Positions 1 to 8,822 are shown, numbered from the stretch's first letter. The stretch: DNA of 64,000 bases from Sphingopyxis sp. (GCA_002733865.1 NVXM01000034.1:1-64000); one strand, 5' to 3'. The notes: generated by a model from the sequence alone, not told the origin. Program-made: numbers and translations.

Positions 1-4
1 GAGG

Positions 5-718
5 TCAGCGGGGTCGAACTGGTGGCGGTGGTGCCGCTGGTTCGCCGCCGAAGTTGTAGATCAGGCTACCCAGAACAGAGTGGGTGCGCAGACGCGTATT
101 ATTCGTCCGTCCAACCTGGTCAACGAGATTGATCTTGTCAGCATTGAAGAAGCGGTATTTCAGTCCCACATCCCAGCTGTCGCTCAATGGTGCACGAACA
201 CCAGCAAGCAATTGCCATGCAAAGCCGGTATCCGAATCGTCAAGATAAGGACCAGCAAAGATGTTGGTAACTTCGGTCCGTGCTACACCGACGCCGCCGC
301 CAGCAAAGCCCTGGATGCCGTCATCGTCACCAAAGTCCAGCAAACCGTTCAACATGAAGCTGAGCGCATTTACTTCGCCGTTGATTGGAGTCGTACCAAA
401 AAAGTTTGCTCCGCCGCCGCCAACAGTTTGTGGGATGCCAGGTGCACCTGCTTGTAATCTTTCGGCTGCTGCAGACTTATATGCAACTTCAGCTTCCAAC
501 CGGAAACCACCGAAATCATAACCAACAATGCCGTCAAAATCATAACCGGTGTCATGATCTACTTCCAAAGCGTCGCTGGTTCCAGCCACGTCGATTGAAA
601 GATCCTCTGCAATTAACGCACCGCCCTCTACACCAACATACCACTGGTTATCACGAGCCAGTGCAGGTGTTGCGAGCGCTGTGGAGGCAAGCGCCATTCC
701 TAAGGCAAGCTTCCGCAT
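5..718 (-). CDS. Outer-membrane beta-barrel protein (OmpA/porin-like)
   Basis: A 237-residue outer-membrane protein. Residues 1-21 are a signal peptide ending in ALA. The rest alternates aromatic and hydrophobic strand segments (WYVGVEGG, FRLEAEVAYKS, WDVGLKYRFF) and ends the barrel with SLIYNFGG, as in eight-stranded OmpA-type barrels. GGGGAA lies 5 nt before the ATG. After the barrel comes a short proline run (APPPPV) and then a TGA stop at the very edge of the window. Many sphingomonad relatives continue through a longer proline linker into a peptidoglycan-binding OmpA domain, so this is either a barrel-only paralogue or a copy frameshifted in its linker. The sequence beyond base 1 would decide. 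Confidence 0.85.
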   Translation of the reverse strand: MRKLALGMALASTALATPALARDNQWYVGVEGGALIAEDLSIDVAGTSDALEVDHDTGYDFDGIVGYDFGGFRLEAEVAYKSAAAERLQAGAPGIPQTVGGGGANFFGTTPINGEVNALSFMLNGLLDFGDDDGIQGFAGGGVGVARTEVTNIFAGPYLDDSDTGFAWQLLAGVRAPLSDSWDVGLKYRFFNADKINLVDQVGRTNNTRLRTHSVLGSLIYNFGGEPAAPPPPVRPR

Positions 719-810
719 TTATATTCCCCTTCTCAATTAGGTTCTAAATTCACGCCGCTTTCTACCCTCTAGCTCTGTTGAGTGCAAGCGGCCAAATCGC
801 AGAACTGTTG

Positions 811-830
811 CGAAAATGTCGCCATTTTCG
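811..830. repeat. Perfect 8-bp inverted repeat between the ompA-like gene and the GTA cluster
   Basis: CGAAAATG and CATTTTCG form a perfect 8-bp stem around a TCGC tetraloop, 80 bp past the last GTA-cluster gene. No T-run follows on either strand, so it is not a classic intrinsic terminator. It could be a factor-dependent terminator, an mRNA 3'-end stabiliser or an operator for the ompA-like gene. No other structure is visible in the 191-bp gap at 719-909. Confidence 0.45.
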
Positions 831-909
831 GCATTTAGGCCAAAAAACAGCATCCAATTTGGCGGAGCGTTGCGGAATTAGCGGTCTTGATGGACGGCAT
901 CGGTAAATT

Positions 910-1359
910 TTACACGCCCGGCTGCAGAATCCCCTGGGCCTCCAAGATCGTAAGAATCGAATCGATCGCCGCGCGCGCCTCGGTATCAATCACTGCGCCT
1001 GCCGCCGGGCTTTCGACGACGCCACTAACCTGCCAGGAATCCCGATATATCGCAAAACTGCCTAGAGATTTAATGGAGACGCACATCATCGGCAAGGGCG
1101 TTATGAACAGCCATCCATTTCCCGTCCAGCCAGCGATTTGATCGTCGTGACCAACCCAGACGTCCGTTGCATCGGAACCGACGATCCACGCCTGCCCGGT
1201 CATGGGCGTTATCGCAGCCGGATCGCTCGCGATTGCTTCCACGTGAGGGTGCATCAAAAAGTCGATTCGCGCCAAAGCTTCATTGTGAAACAACTCCTTG
1301 TGCGCCTGGCCGGTGGCCAGCAGCGGAAGTTTAAATCTTTCGGTTTCCAAAAGGGACAT
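910..1359 (-). CDS. DUF2793-family protein at the tail end of the GTA cluster
   Basis: A 149-residue protein opening with MSLLETERFKLPLL, then GQAHKELFHNEALARID, which is the hallmark of the DUF2793 family often found downstream of GTA or prophage tail genes. The middle holds GQAWIVG and a WTGNGWLFI stretch, compatible with a small beta-rich tail-fibre-like module. The start at 1359 is chosen because GGAAAG precedes it; an upstream in-frame extension to 1455 overlaps the previous gene and has no family-like sequence. It follows the gp15-like gene by 46 bp in the same direction and is the last gene of the cluster. A receptor-binding or accessory tail role is inferred from position. Confidence 0.8.
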   Translation of the reverse strand: MSLLETERFKLPLLATGQAHKELFHNEALARIDFLMHPHVEAIASDPAAITPMTGQAWIVGSDATDVWVGHDDQIAGWTGNGWLFITPLPMMCVSIKSLGSFAIYRDSWQVSGVVESPAAGAVIDTEARAAIDSILTILEAQGILQPGV

Positions 1360-1405
1360 ATTTGCTGCTTTCCATAACTGTTGCAAAAGGGATATGGTGT
1401 CCGGG

Positions 1406-3631
1406 TCAGATCGCGATGGTGAGGGCGAGTGGCTCGGAAAGGCCGTGCGATCCAATTTGACGGATACTCGCGATTACCGCATTGATATTAAGTGACAAAT
1501 ACGAATCTACCTGATCGGCAGGCACAACAACTTGTGGCGCACTGGTCTCGATCAGAATAGCCTGGCCGGAACCGCTCTCAGGCGCCAGTTCAACCCGATA
1601 GCCTTCGCTCTCCTCAGCCAGCGGCACATGCACATAATCGGGCCAGATTGTCCCCGCTCGGGATCGCCTGATCCATGTGATCTGAAGGTCTCCATTGCCC
1701 AGAAATTCCCACTGGGGATGAACCGGCGTCCATGGCGTCAACGCTCTGCCGGGAGACGCAATTGTCGCAGCAACCGGAACATCGTCATCGCGCCCCAGCG
1801 CCAAAACAGACAGGGGCGAATACGGCGCATAATGAGCCGCACCAATTTCCAGCATCGATGTCCCGTCAAGCAGCACGAAATCTTCACCGATACCGTGCCG
1901 TTCCACTTCGGCCTCCGTGCCGCCGAGTCCGCGTATAAGGTGGGAGAGGCGAAACCGACCGTCTCCCACAGGCGCTGCCTCCGCGAACTGGACAATTTCC
2001 TGACCGACAAGAGCAAGGTTCCGCCCGGCGAGCAGTTGCGCGCCATCTGCGTAAGCCAGCGTCATATTCGCATTATGCAGCGCCACATCAATGACATTCA
2101 CCCTGTCAATCAAAGCCGGATTGGCGGATGCGAGCACGCCGGATATCGTACCAATCGTCGTCGGGGCGTGTATCTGACCGATATACGTGCCCACTGTCCC
2201 GTCCGGCCCGGATGCAAAAAGCTGGGCATTTCGCCATCCGGTATCGCCTGCGGCCGCAGCGTAGAGTCTGGCCGAATCAGATACCGTCATTGGGGCATCA
2301 AGAGCAAAGGGCAGGTCCACGAGTATGAGGCGAGTCAAACCTGCGCCCAGATCGGGATCGGCTATGCTTCGCCCCTGCTCCGATCCGACCGCCGCAAGTC
2401 CTTGATACGCGCTCACTCGGGTCAGCAAAAGCTGCACGACCCCCCTGCCGATCTCGCATTCCCTGACCCGCCACAGGCCATCCCAACCAGCGAACGTCAC
2501 CAGCTTGCCGGGGCGATCCAGGTGACGATCCAGAGGCACCGCCACTTCCAGCGTGGATCGTTCATCATATTCCGCCCAGAGACGGGTTGCGGCGATTTTC
2601 CTTGCCTCGTCCGCATCGATCGTGGCGGGAAAATCTATGACCGTCGACATGCGGCCAGCCCCGGGCCGAAAAGCGGACTGGGTCCCCGACTGATAGTCGC
2701 GCGCCGGATCATAATAGCGAAGCGAGAATTGTCTCGGCGCTGCCGCAATCGACGCTGTGCGCCTGGCTGGCGGCGCAATCTCCTGTGCCCCCGCCGTGCG
2801 CACAAAATTTCCTTCGAACGCGGCTGCAGAGCTGGCATCCGCAGCAGACCGGGCCACGGCCTGGATGCGATCGATAGCGCCTGGATCGGAAGACAAGGAC
2901 AGCGGAATCACATCGTTCAACGCAAGCAGGGCGGCCCGCCGGTCTTCTCCGCCTGCCGCATATCCGATAAGGGCATCACCCGCAGCCATGGCGATCCGCT
3001 GCCCGGAAATATCACTGACAATATCGGCGAGAGTCACCGACCCATCATCAGCGATCACTTCGAAAGTGAGCGACGGGATACGGTTGCCATATTCGGTCAG
3101 GTCCATATTTTCGAACACCGCCAGCGCAAGGCCGCGATAAGCCGGCGTTCCGCCACTGGCCTCCGCGCTGGCCATCAGACCATCAACCGGCTGATCTTCA
3201 CCGCCCGTATGTAGGGCAAAGCGCGTTTCCGTCTTGAAATCGCCAGCCAGCCCGCGAAAGATTTTGCCGTCTGCCCAAATCCGGCCAATGCTGCTGATCC
3301 GGCGACTGGACAGAGCCACCGCAAAACAGGCGGAGTAGCTGTAGACTGTCGTACTCGGCCGCCCCTTGCCGCCGCCTTCCCGGCTCCGCACTTCCTTCAG
3401 ATCGGTCGCCCAGACCACCGTCCCGGCAACCCGCATCCTGCCAAATATCCGCGGAATCTGCGCGCCATAGCTCGATGTCTGGACCGCCAGTTCCTGCAGT
3501 CGCGGGCCTTGTCGCCCCTTGGGTCGGAACAGGATATTCTGGTCCACCTGCTGGCCGACTATAGCTCCGATCGCCCCGCCAATCGGACCGCCGATCGCCG
3601 TGCCAACAGCCGACAATAGCAATGTCGCCAT
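1406..3631 (-). CDS. GTA/phage tail tip protein (gp15-like)
   Basis: A 741-residue tail protein. The glycine-rich N-terminus (residues 1-30, AVGTAIGGPIGGAIGAIVGQQ) precedes an ELAVQTSSYGAQIPRIFGRMRVAG segment typical of GTA host-specificity/tail tip proteins. The centre carries the phage-tail hub-like region (YRGLALAVFENMDLTEYGNRIPSLTFEV). In RcGTA the equivalent gp15 is roughly 1300 residues and includes a TIM-barrel domain; this protein is much shorter and lacks that part, which seems to reside in the gene at 4854-7202. It starts 1 bp after the NlpC/P60 gene ends. A role in tail tip assembly and cell-envelope contact is known for the family and inferred here. Confidence 0.85.
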   Translation of the reverse strand: MATLLLSAVGTAIGGPIGGAIGAIVGQQVDQNILFRPKGRQGPRLQELAVQTSSYGAQIPRIFGRMRVAGTVVWATDLKEVRSREGGGKGRPSTTVYSYSACFAVALSSRRISSIGRIWADGKIFRGLAGDFKTETRFALHTGGEDQPVDGLMASAEASGGTPAYRGLALAVFENMDLTEYGNRIPSLTFEVIADDGSVTLADIVSDISGQRIAMAAGDALIGYAAGGEDRRAALLALNDVIPLSLSSDPGAIDRIQAVARSAADASSAAAFEGNFVRTAGAQEIAPPARRTASIAAAPRQFSLRYYDPARDYQSGTQSAFRPGAGRMSTVIDFPATIDADEARKIAATRLWAEYDERSTLEVAVPLDRHLDRPGKLVTFAGWDGLWRVRECEIGRGVVQLLLTRVSAYQGLAAVGSEQGRSIADPDLGAGLTRLILVDLPFALDAPMTVSDSARLYAAAAGDTGWRNAQLFASGPDGTVGTYIGQIHAPTTIGTISGVLASANPALIDRVNVIDVALHNANMTLAYADGAQLLAGRNLALVGQEIVQFAEAAPVGDGRFRLSHLIRGLGGTEAEVERHGIGEDFVLLDGTSMLEIGAAHYAPYSPLSVLALGRDDDVPVAATIASPGRALTPWTPVHPQWEFLGNGDLQITWIRRSRAGTIWPDYVHVPLAEESEGYRVELAPESGSGQAILIETSAPQVVVPADQVDSYLSLNINAVIASIRQIGSHGLSEPLALTIAI

Positions 3632-4024
3632 TCAATCCTCCGCCAGTCTGTAAATTGAGGCAATCGGCCAGGGCGCCTCTCCGGGACAATGGACCACCTT
3701 GCCCAGTCCGGCATGCGCATGCACAAAACCGTGGCCGGCGCGGATCAGGAAATGCCACTGCACCGGACTGGGCCTGACCAGAACAATATCGCCCTCGCAC
3801 AGATCGGCGCCCGGCGGGAAGCGCGCAAAGCCGGCCTCTTCCATAAATTCGGCAATCGCCCGCTCCGAGCCGCCGCGGATCGAATAGCCATTGGGCACAT
3901 CGCATTCGAACCGCGCCGCGATCAGGCATTGCTCGGCCAGGCCGATACAATCCAGTCCCGTCTGTTCGTCTCGTCCGTGCAGGCAAAATTCCGCACCGCA
4001 CAGCGACATCGCCTTATCTGCCAT
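3632..4024 (-). CDS. NlpC/P60-family cell-wall peptidase (GTA gp14-like)
   Basis: A 130-residue peptidase expected to cut peptidoglycan during particle entry. The catalytic cysteine is in LDCIGL (Cys26) and the general-base histidine is in VQWHFLI (His91), with VHAHAG downstream, matching the Cys-His arrangement of NlpC/P60 enzymes in GTA clusters. The start at 4024 is chosen because GGAGGCAGGAG lies just upstream. An earlier ATG at 4045 overlaps the stop of the hub gene (ATGA) but has no ribosome-binding site of its own; either may be used. Placement between the hub and tail tip genes is the RcGTA order. Confidence 0.88.
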   Translation of the reverse strand: MADKAMSLCGAEFCLHGRDEQTGLDCIGLAEQCLIAARFECDVPNGYSIRGGSERAIAEFMEEAGFARFPPGADLCEGDIVLVRPSPVQWHFLIRAGHGFVHAHAGLGKVVHCPGEAPWPIASIYRLAED

Positions 4025-4041
4025 TCTCTCCTGCCTCCGTT

Positions 4042-4857
4042 TCATGCGCCGGGATAGCGGGTGAGCAAGTCATTGCCCGGCAGATAGGGTTCCCCGCGAA
4101 AATTGAGACTGTTGGCAAAGCGGTCGCGGCAGGTGGCAAAATTCTTGTCGCAGCCCTCGGTCAGCAACACCCGCGTGCCCTCCGCAACCGGCTGACCCGG
4201 CGGATCCACCAGCCGGACAACATCGCCGTCTCCGCCAATAATTGCAAAGCTGAGCCCGCAATTCGGTCCATCGAGAAACCGCAGCGATCCGAATGTAAAG
4301 TCGGCGGCATCGCCCAGACCGCCAATTTGAATCGCTTCCCCGCTTGCGGTCAGCACCGCATCCTCGCGCTGATAGCGATGCAAGCTCAGCTTGCACTGCC
4401 GATCCCCGAATTCGGCCCGACAGGTGGGCGATGTCAGCGGCGCTGCCGGCTCGTCGAGAAAGGATGTCGCCCCCAGCATTTCCACCGTAAAACCGTCACC
4501 TGAGCGAGCGATTTCGCCAAATTCCCCGCAAATCAATGGCAGCGGCTCGCCATCCGGCTGCTCCCAGTCGATCAGCGAAATATAGAGCAATGCCCCGTCC
4601 CAGCGTCCGGCATCGAGATCCGCTTCCGCAATCGCCGCACTGGTCATCACGCCGGATATTTCGACATTGTCGATCTCGAAACTGTCGGACAGCGCGATTG
4701 ACGAAGGCACCATGCCCGGGGCCGCCCGATAGGGTAACGCGCTAATCACCAGGTCGCGGTCGTGCGAGGTAAATCCGAGCGCAAATCCGTCTGCTCGCTC
4801 CAGTCGCCAGAGATAGGCGCTGGTGGTGACGTCCCGGTCCAGCCAGTCCAGACTCAT
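4042..4857 (-). CDS. DUF2163-family baseplate hub protein (GTA gp13-like)
   Basis: A 271-residue tail hub protein. DUF2163 features run throughout: SAYLWRLERADG at the N-terminus, ISLIDWEQPDGEPLPLICGEFG in the middle and LNFRGEPYLPG near the C-terminus. Four cysteines are placed as two pairs, Cys146/Cys155 (CX8C) and Cys236/Cys243 (CX6C). The RcGTA hub is reported to hold an iron-sulphur cluster on conserved cysteines, so these four are likely ligands; that is inference from the family. Its ATG overlaps the stop of the TIM-barrel gene by four bases (ATGA), which suggests coupled translation. Confidence 0.9.
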   Translation of the reverse strand: MSLDWLDRDVTTSAYLWRLERADGFALGFTSHDRDLVISALPYRAAPGMVPSSIALSDSFEIDNVEISGVMTSAAIAEADLDAGRWDGALLYISLIDWEQPDGEPLPLICGEFGEIARSGDGFTVEMLGATSFLDEPAAPLTSPTCRAEFGDRQCKLSLHRYQREDAVLTASGEAIQIGGLGDAADFTFGSLRFLDGPNCGLSFAIIGGDGDVVRLVDPPGQPVAEGTRVLLTEGCDKNFATCRDRFANSLNFRGEPYLPGNDLLTRYPGA

Positions 4858-7202
4858 GACGGCTCCCTGACCTCAACCAGCAAAACCTCGGCTATGTCGC
4901 CAGCGAGAAAGGTCGCTCGACTCACGGTCAGTTGGTCGCGAGCGAAGCGAACCGGGACATCGAACAGAAAGCCAGCGGTAATCGCGCTGCCATTCGCAGG
5001 CGGGCTGTCGAAAAAGACGCTTCCCGCCGGACCCAGCGTCCAGCCCGCCGCCACTTGCCCGTCGATCGCAATCTGCAGCGAATCCTGACGGGGCCGCGTG
5101 ATCAGCCGTTGCTGTGGTTCCACTGCAGCATCGCCATAATTTTTCACCAGCTGAAAGGCGGTCTGCTGACCATCGCCCTCACCCAGCCACTGATCGTTTG
5201 GCGTCGGCGCACCGATCATGCCATTGGAACTGTGATCATACGGATCGCGAAAGCGGAAAGCCTTGGCCGCCCCCCGCCGCGCCCGGAAAAAGGTGATCAG
5301 ATCGTGCAACTCCTCCTCGCTCCGGATCCCCGGCCCGACATCGAACTCCAGCCGCGCATCGGCCCAGTCGCTGTTGCGTTTCTCATGCCCGGAAATGGTA
5401 GTGATAATATTGGTCGAGAAACCCGGTGACACGCTGGCCCCCTGGCCAATCGCGATCGGGAACAACACGTCGTCAAAGGCATTCACATCTGCTTCCTCTT
5501 CCTGAAAATAGGTAAATCCGTCGCGCGCGACCTGTGGCAGCGCCCAAATGTGAATTTCCGCGGTGCCGCGCACCTTCGCATCCGCAATGGCTTGCGCCAT
5601 ATGGCCCCAGATGAATTGATCGGCGGCATCAAGCACGAAACCGGCGAAATAATGCTGTTGCTCAACCGGATAGCCCAGCCGCTGCGTCGCCAGCGCGACC
5701 CCGGTGCTGGTCGCTAGCCGGTTGCCCGCGATCACCCAGTCATAATCCTCCAGTTGCAAGATATCGAAGGCCGGCGACGCCCAGCCAACCGGCAGATTGG
5801 CCCGCTTGGCCTCAGGCGCCTGCTCATCCAAAATCGTCGGCAAATAGGCCAGCAGCAAGGTCTCGACGGGCGCAGCACCGGCTTCGTTTTTCACGGCATT
5901 GAGCAGGTCCGCCGTCGACTGCGCCAGAAGCGCCCCCGCCTGATCCAGCATCGCCTGTTGCGCCGCTGTCTTCGGCCCATCAATGCTCGATATGCTGACC
6001 GAATTCTCACCAAATGCCGCGCTGGCAGCCGCGTCGTAGAGACAAATGCGTTTGTCCGGCATGATCCACCACCAGGGCTCACCGACCTGAAAGCGGATCG
6101 TCGCTCCCGCATCTCTGGCAATCGCGGTAAAGGCGCGCGCCACCGCCTGCAGATAGGACATCGCACTGCCATTGGCGGGCGAAAGCAAAGTCGAGGGCGG
6201 TTCCCAGCCAGTCAGCGCAGGATCGCCATTTTCCGCTCGCTGCTTCCAGTCGTTCCAGCAATGCGCATCGAACAATTCGTAGGACAGCGACATTATCACC
6301 GTGAAACCCATGGTTTCAGCGCGCATGATCAGATCACGGTGCCAGGCCGCTGTCGGCTGGTTGATCGCCGCAAAGTCCTCGCCCGCCTGAGGTGCCGACA
6401 GGCTGACATAGAGTCCGGACCCAACTGTCTCCAGCCGGAAATAATGGCTCATCCCGAGATAATGGTTGATCGACCCGCGATAGCCCAGGGCCCGGATTGC
6501 GCGAAGCAACCGTTCCGGCGTCTGGTTGAAACTGTCATCATAAGCCGTCGCCATCGCCAGACCATGTCCCGGCAGCATGATATCGCCAATGTCCAGCACC
6601 GCGCCCCGGCCATCGGTTCGGATATTGCTGATCTCGACCCAGCCGATCCTCGGTGTGGCAAAGCGCGTGCCCAGCGCGTCATAATCCGGCGGAATGATCG
6701 AGATGAACAGCCGGTCAATATCCTCCGCAAATAGCGGATCGGCCTCGCCGGGCAGCACGAAGCCGCCATCGAGCGGCGAAAACTCTATCGAAATCAGCGC
6801 ATCGGTCGGTGTACCGCTGGCATAGTTCCACAGCCGAACATACCAGCTTTTCGGATTGCCTGCCGCGTCCCGCCCCTCAATCGTCAGCGTCGGCCCGTTG
6901 ATCGCATCCAGCGGCATGATGCCGGACGAGCGCCAGCGGAACCGCCAGATGAGCCCTGCATAGTCGCGCTCTGTCTCATAGGCGAGCAACGGGTGATCAA
7001 GCGCATCTTCGCTTTCCCAGATCAGTCCGGCCAGATCATCGCTGTTGTAGAAAACCGCGTCCACCCGCAGCGCGTCCGGTGCCGTTGTCACCACCGATGC
7101 CATCATCGGACGCGGGAAGTTGATCGTCCAGAAGCGCGGATCAAAGCGCTGGATGAAGCTGCTATGCTGCCCGGTTCGTTTGTCCGCTAGCCAATATCCC
7201 AT
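4854..7202 (-). CDS. Large GTA distal tail protein: TIM-barrel-like region plus C-terminal DUF2460
   Basis: A 782-residue protein. The last 190 residues or so (from FPIAIGQGASVSPGFSTNI through HDLITFFRARRGAAKAFRFRDPYDHS to VPVRFARD) are a DUF2460 domain, equivalent to RcGTA gp12. The first 190 residues are beta-rich (YVRLWNYASG), and about residues 200-580 look like a glycosidase-type TIM barrel (RFQVGEPWWW, ILQLEDYDWVIAGN, IHIWALPQV). RcGTA gp12 is only around 210 residues, with its TIM barrel in gp15, so the domains are distributed differently here. The ATG at 7202 lies 1 bp after the tape-measure stop; upstream in-frame sequence is antisense-like and not conserved in style. Confidence 0.85.
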   Translation of the reverse strand: MGYWLADKRTGQHSSFIQRFDPRFWTINFPRPMMASVVTTAPDALRVDAVFYNSDDLAGLIWESEDALDHPLLAYETERDYAGLIWRFRWRSSGIMPLDAINGPTLTIEGRDAAGNPKSWYVRLWNYASGTPTDALISIEFSPLDGGFVLPGEADPLFAEDIDRLFISIIPPDYDALGTRFATPRIGWVEISNIRTDGRGAVLDIGDIMLPGHGLAMATAYDDSFNQTPERLLRAIRALGYRGSINHYLGMSHYFRLETVGSGLYVSLSAPQAGEDFAAINQPTAAWHRDLIMRAETMGFTVIMSLSYELFDAHCWNDWKQRAENGDPALTGWEPPSTLLSPANGSAMSYLQAVARAFTAIARDAGATIRFQVGEPWWWIMPDKRICLYDAAASAAFGENSVSISSIDGPKTAAQQAMLDQAGALLAQSTADLLNAVKNEAGAAPVETLLLAYLPTILDEQAPEAKRANLPVGWASPAFDILQLEDYDWVIAGNRLATSTGVALATQRLGYPVEQQHYFAGFVLDAADQFIWGHMAQAIADAKVRGTAEIHIWALPQVARDGFTYFQEEEADVNAFDDVLFPIAIGQGASVSPGFSTNIITTISGHEKRNSDWADARLEFDVGPGIRSEEELHDLITFFRARRGAAKAFRFRDPYDHSSNGMIGAPTPNDQWLGEGDGQQTAFQLVKNYGDAAVEPQQRLITRPRQDSLQIAIDGQVAAGWTLGPAGSVFFDSPPANGSAITAGFLFDVPVRFARDQLTVSRATFLAGDIAEVLLVEVREPS

Positions 7203-7203
7203 A

Positions 7204-7785
7204 TCAACCCGCCTTTGCCGCCAGCGCGTTCCGCACCGCACGGCCAACCTGCCGGCTCGAGCGCCGGATCTGGTCGGGTGCGCTCCCCTGGCCATTGTCG
7301 GAAATATTGATGGTGAGCCGGATGTTGGGCGCACCGCCGATAACGGCCGTCTGTTCGATCCGTCCGGCGGCTGTCGGGACAAATATTTCCGGGCCCCGTT
7401 CGCCAACCCGATAGGCGCGGCCATCGCTGACCGGACCACCGGTTGCGCGTCCGGGCGCGCCAAGAAACGCGCCGAGCAGGTTCGTCCCGATATTCAGCAA
7501 GCCAGAGCCGCTCGAGCCACCACCAAACAGGCCTTGCAAACCGCCATGGATCGCGGCGCTGGCAATATCGTTCATCACCGACAGCGCGACCCGCCTCAAA
7601 TCCTCGAAATCCAGCGAACCGCGGCGAATGGCGCGGCTCAGGGTCCGCTCCAGCGCCGACCCTGCCCGATCCACGCCCGATACAAACGGCCCATCAAGCT
7701 GCCCTTTCATATCCGCCACATCTTTAGCGAAACGGGCGGTGTCGGCGCGGACGCTGACCACCAGCCGTTCGATTTCCTCATCCAT
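7204..7785 (-). CDS. Short GTA tail tape-measure protein (gp11-like)
   Basis: A 193-residue protein with helical N-terminal segments (LVVSVRADTARFAKDVADMKGQLD), a glycine-rich hydrophobic centre (GGLQGLFGGGSSGSGLLNIGTNLLGAFLG) and the conserved GRATGGPVSDGRAYRVGERGPEIFVP block of lambda-type tape-measure C-termini. Tape-measure length sets tail length, and RcGTA has a comparably short gp11, so a short-tailed particle is expected. It overlaps the preceding chaperone gene by 8 bp. Confidence 0.88.
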   Translation of the reverse strand: MDEEIERLVVSVRADTARFAKDVADMKGQLDGPFVSGVDRAGSALERTLSRAIRRGSLDFEDLRRVALSVMNDIASAAIHGGLQGLFGGGSSGSGLLNIGTNLLGAFLGAPGRATGGPVSDGRAYRVGERGPEIFVPTAAGRIEQTAVIGGAPNIRLTINISDNGQGSAPDQIRRSSRQVGRAVRNALAAKAG

Positions 7786-8083
7786 CGGGGAAGCTCTCTT
7801 TCAGTTTTTCGAGTTGTTCTGCGTCCAGTGGGACCTGAGCACGGTGACTAGGCGCATGCTCCGAGAAGACAGCAAGTATCGCGCCCAGTTCGGCGGGCGT
7901 GGCTTTCCAGAATTGATCGGCTGTCCAACCGAGAACGGCGCAGACCGTCCCGGACAATTTTTGGGTCGCGTTGGAAAAATCAATGTTCTCCCGCGAAGGC
8001 GGGAGTCCATCTCCCCAAGCATCGGTCGACGAACATTCTGGAGATGGACCCCGGCCTACGCCGGGGCACAGCTCACTATTCAC
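7778..8083 (-). CDS. Phage tail assembly chaperone (gp10.1-like) with repeat-encoded N-terminus
   Basis: A 101-residue protein. Residues 35-95 (FSNATQKLSGTVCAVLGWTADQFWKATPAELGAIL) match the small tail-assembly chaperone family, whose members are usually 60-70 residues and begin near the SxAxxLSGxxxxVLGW motif. Residues 5-33 are encoded by a palindromic repeat (7986-8070) that is read through in frame. The GTG at 8083 overlaps the stop of the upstream gene, so reading through the repeat is the natural interpretation. No ATG, GTG or TTG lies between the repeat and the conserved domain. An alternative is that the 5' end is broken and the gene initiates at a rare codon. Confidence 0.75.
   Translation of the reverse strand: MNSELCPGVGRGPSPECSSTDAWGDGLPPSRENIDFSNATQKLSGTVCAVLGWTADQFWKATPAELGAILAVFSEHAPSHRAQVPLDAEQLEKLKESFPDG
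7986..8070. repeat. 85-bp palindromic repeat inside the tail chaperone gene
   Basis: A composite of two GC-rich hairpins, CTCCCGC-GAAG-GCGGGAG at one end and CCCCGGC-CTAC-GCCGGGG at the other, joined by a TCCATCTCC/GGAGATGGA inverted pair. This structure is typical of dispersed sphingomonad extragenic palindromes. Here it lies inside a coding sequence without breaking the frame. Confidence 0.8.
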
Positions 8084-8396
8084 CAGCGCCCGACAATATC
8101 TGCTTCAACAAAATCTTCAGCGCCGGCGTTACCCCGGCCAGGCCCAGGCTCATCATCCCCTCGCCCAGCTGATCCCGACTCAAGCCTTCGGACCGATCGC
8201 GTACCAGATGCCAGAACAGAGTGACTATTTCCGAGAGCAACAGCCGCCCATTCGCCGCCCGTTCAACCAGATCGAACAGCGATCCCAGTTCCTCCTCCGC
8301 TGCAACCAGCGCCGCAAAAGTCGGGCGCAAAACGATCCGTTGGCCGTCGATCCGCAACTCCGCCTCGCCGCGCAAGCGATTGGCCGGCTCAGACAT
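8076..8396 (-). CDS. GTA tail-assembly chaperone family protein (gp10-like)
   Basis: A 106-residue protein of the GTA-specific gp10 family: RLRGEAELRIDGQRIVLRPTFAALVAAEEELGSLFDLVERA, then a helical C-terminus. Members are thought to act with gp10.1 in tail-tube and tape-measure assembly. The ATG overlaps the end of the major tail protein gene by 8 bp, and its stop overlaps the GTG of the next gene, so the three genes look translationally coupled. Confidence 0.88.
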   Translation of the reverse strand: MSEPANRLRGEAELRIDGQRIVLRPTFAALVAAEEELGSLFDLVERAANGRLLLSEIVTLFWHLVRDRSEGLSRDQLGEGMMSLGLAGVTPALKILLKQILSGAGE

Positions 8397-8796
8397 TGAT
8401 CACCGGCCCGGAGCTTTCGAGACTGAGCGTGTAACTGCGCTCGCCGTTATAATCGCCGCTATAGTCCAGCCGCGCGACGAGAAAATCGCCCTGCATGCGC
8501 TCACCGCCTTCGAAACTCAGCTCATAAGCATCGATGACGCCGCCCAGCGCATGATTCTTGATCCGCATCTCCGCTTCCGACCCGGTAAACACTCCGGCCC
8601 CGGACACCGATACCGAGCGGATCCCCGCGCCGGACAACAGCTGCCGCCAGCCGCCGCTGTCCTTGCTGGTGATCGCCACCGGCTCGCCATTGACCGTCAT
8701 CTGCGTGGTTCTGAGCCCGGCGATCGTCGTATAGCCCACCGGACTTCCGCCATCGCCAATCTTCAGGAGAAAGGCACTGCCTTTTTCTGCTGCCAT
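8389..8796 (-). CDS. Major tail tube protein (gp9-like)
   Basis: A 135-residue tail tube protein of the TP901-1-like family: GSAFLLKIGDGGSPVGYTTIAGLRTTQMTVNG at the N-terminus, TSKDSGGWRQLLSG, then YELSFEGGERMQGDFLVARLDYSGDYNGERSYTLSLESSG at the C-terminus. AAAGGA lies 9 nt before the ATG. It is separated from the gp8 gene by a copy of the roughly 200-bp interspersed repeat, the largest gap inside the cluster. Confidence 0.9.
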   Translation of the reverse strand: MAAEKGSAFLLKIGDGGSPVGYTTIAGLRTTQMTVNGEPVAITSKDSGGWRQLLSGAGIRSVSVSGAGVFTGSEAEMRIKNHALGGVIDAYELSFEGGERMQGDFLVARLDYSGDYNGERSYTLSLESSGPVINV

Positions 8797-8822
8797 ATTC
8801 TGGTTCCTTTAGTTGTTATTAT

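Noticed and set aside
1532..3214. 560-codon plus-strand frame opposite the tail tip gene
   Set aside because: Arg-rich, no domains, exactly antisense to a well-supported gene.
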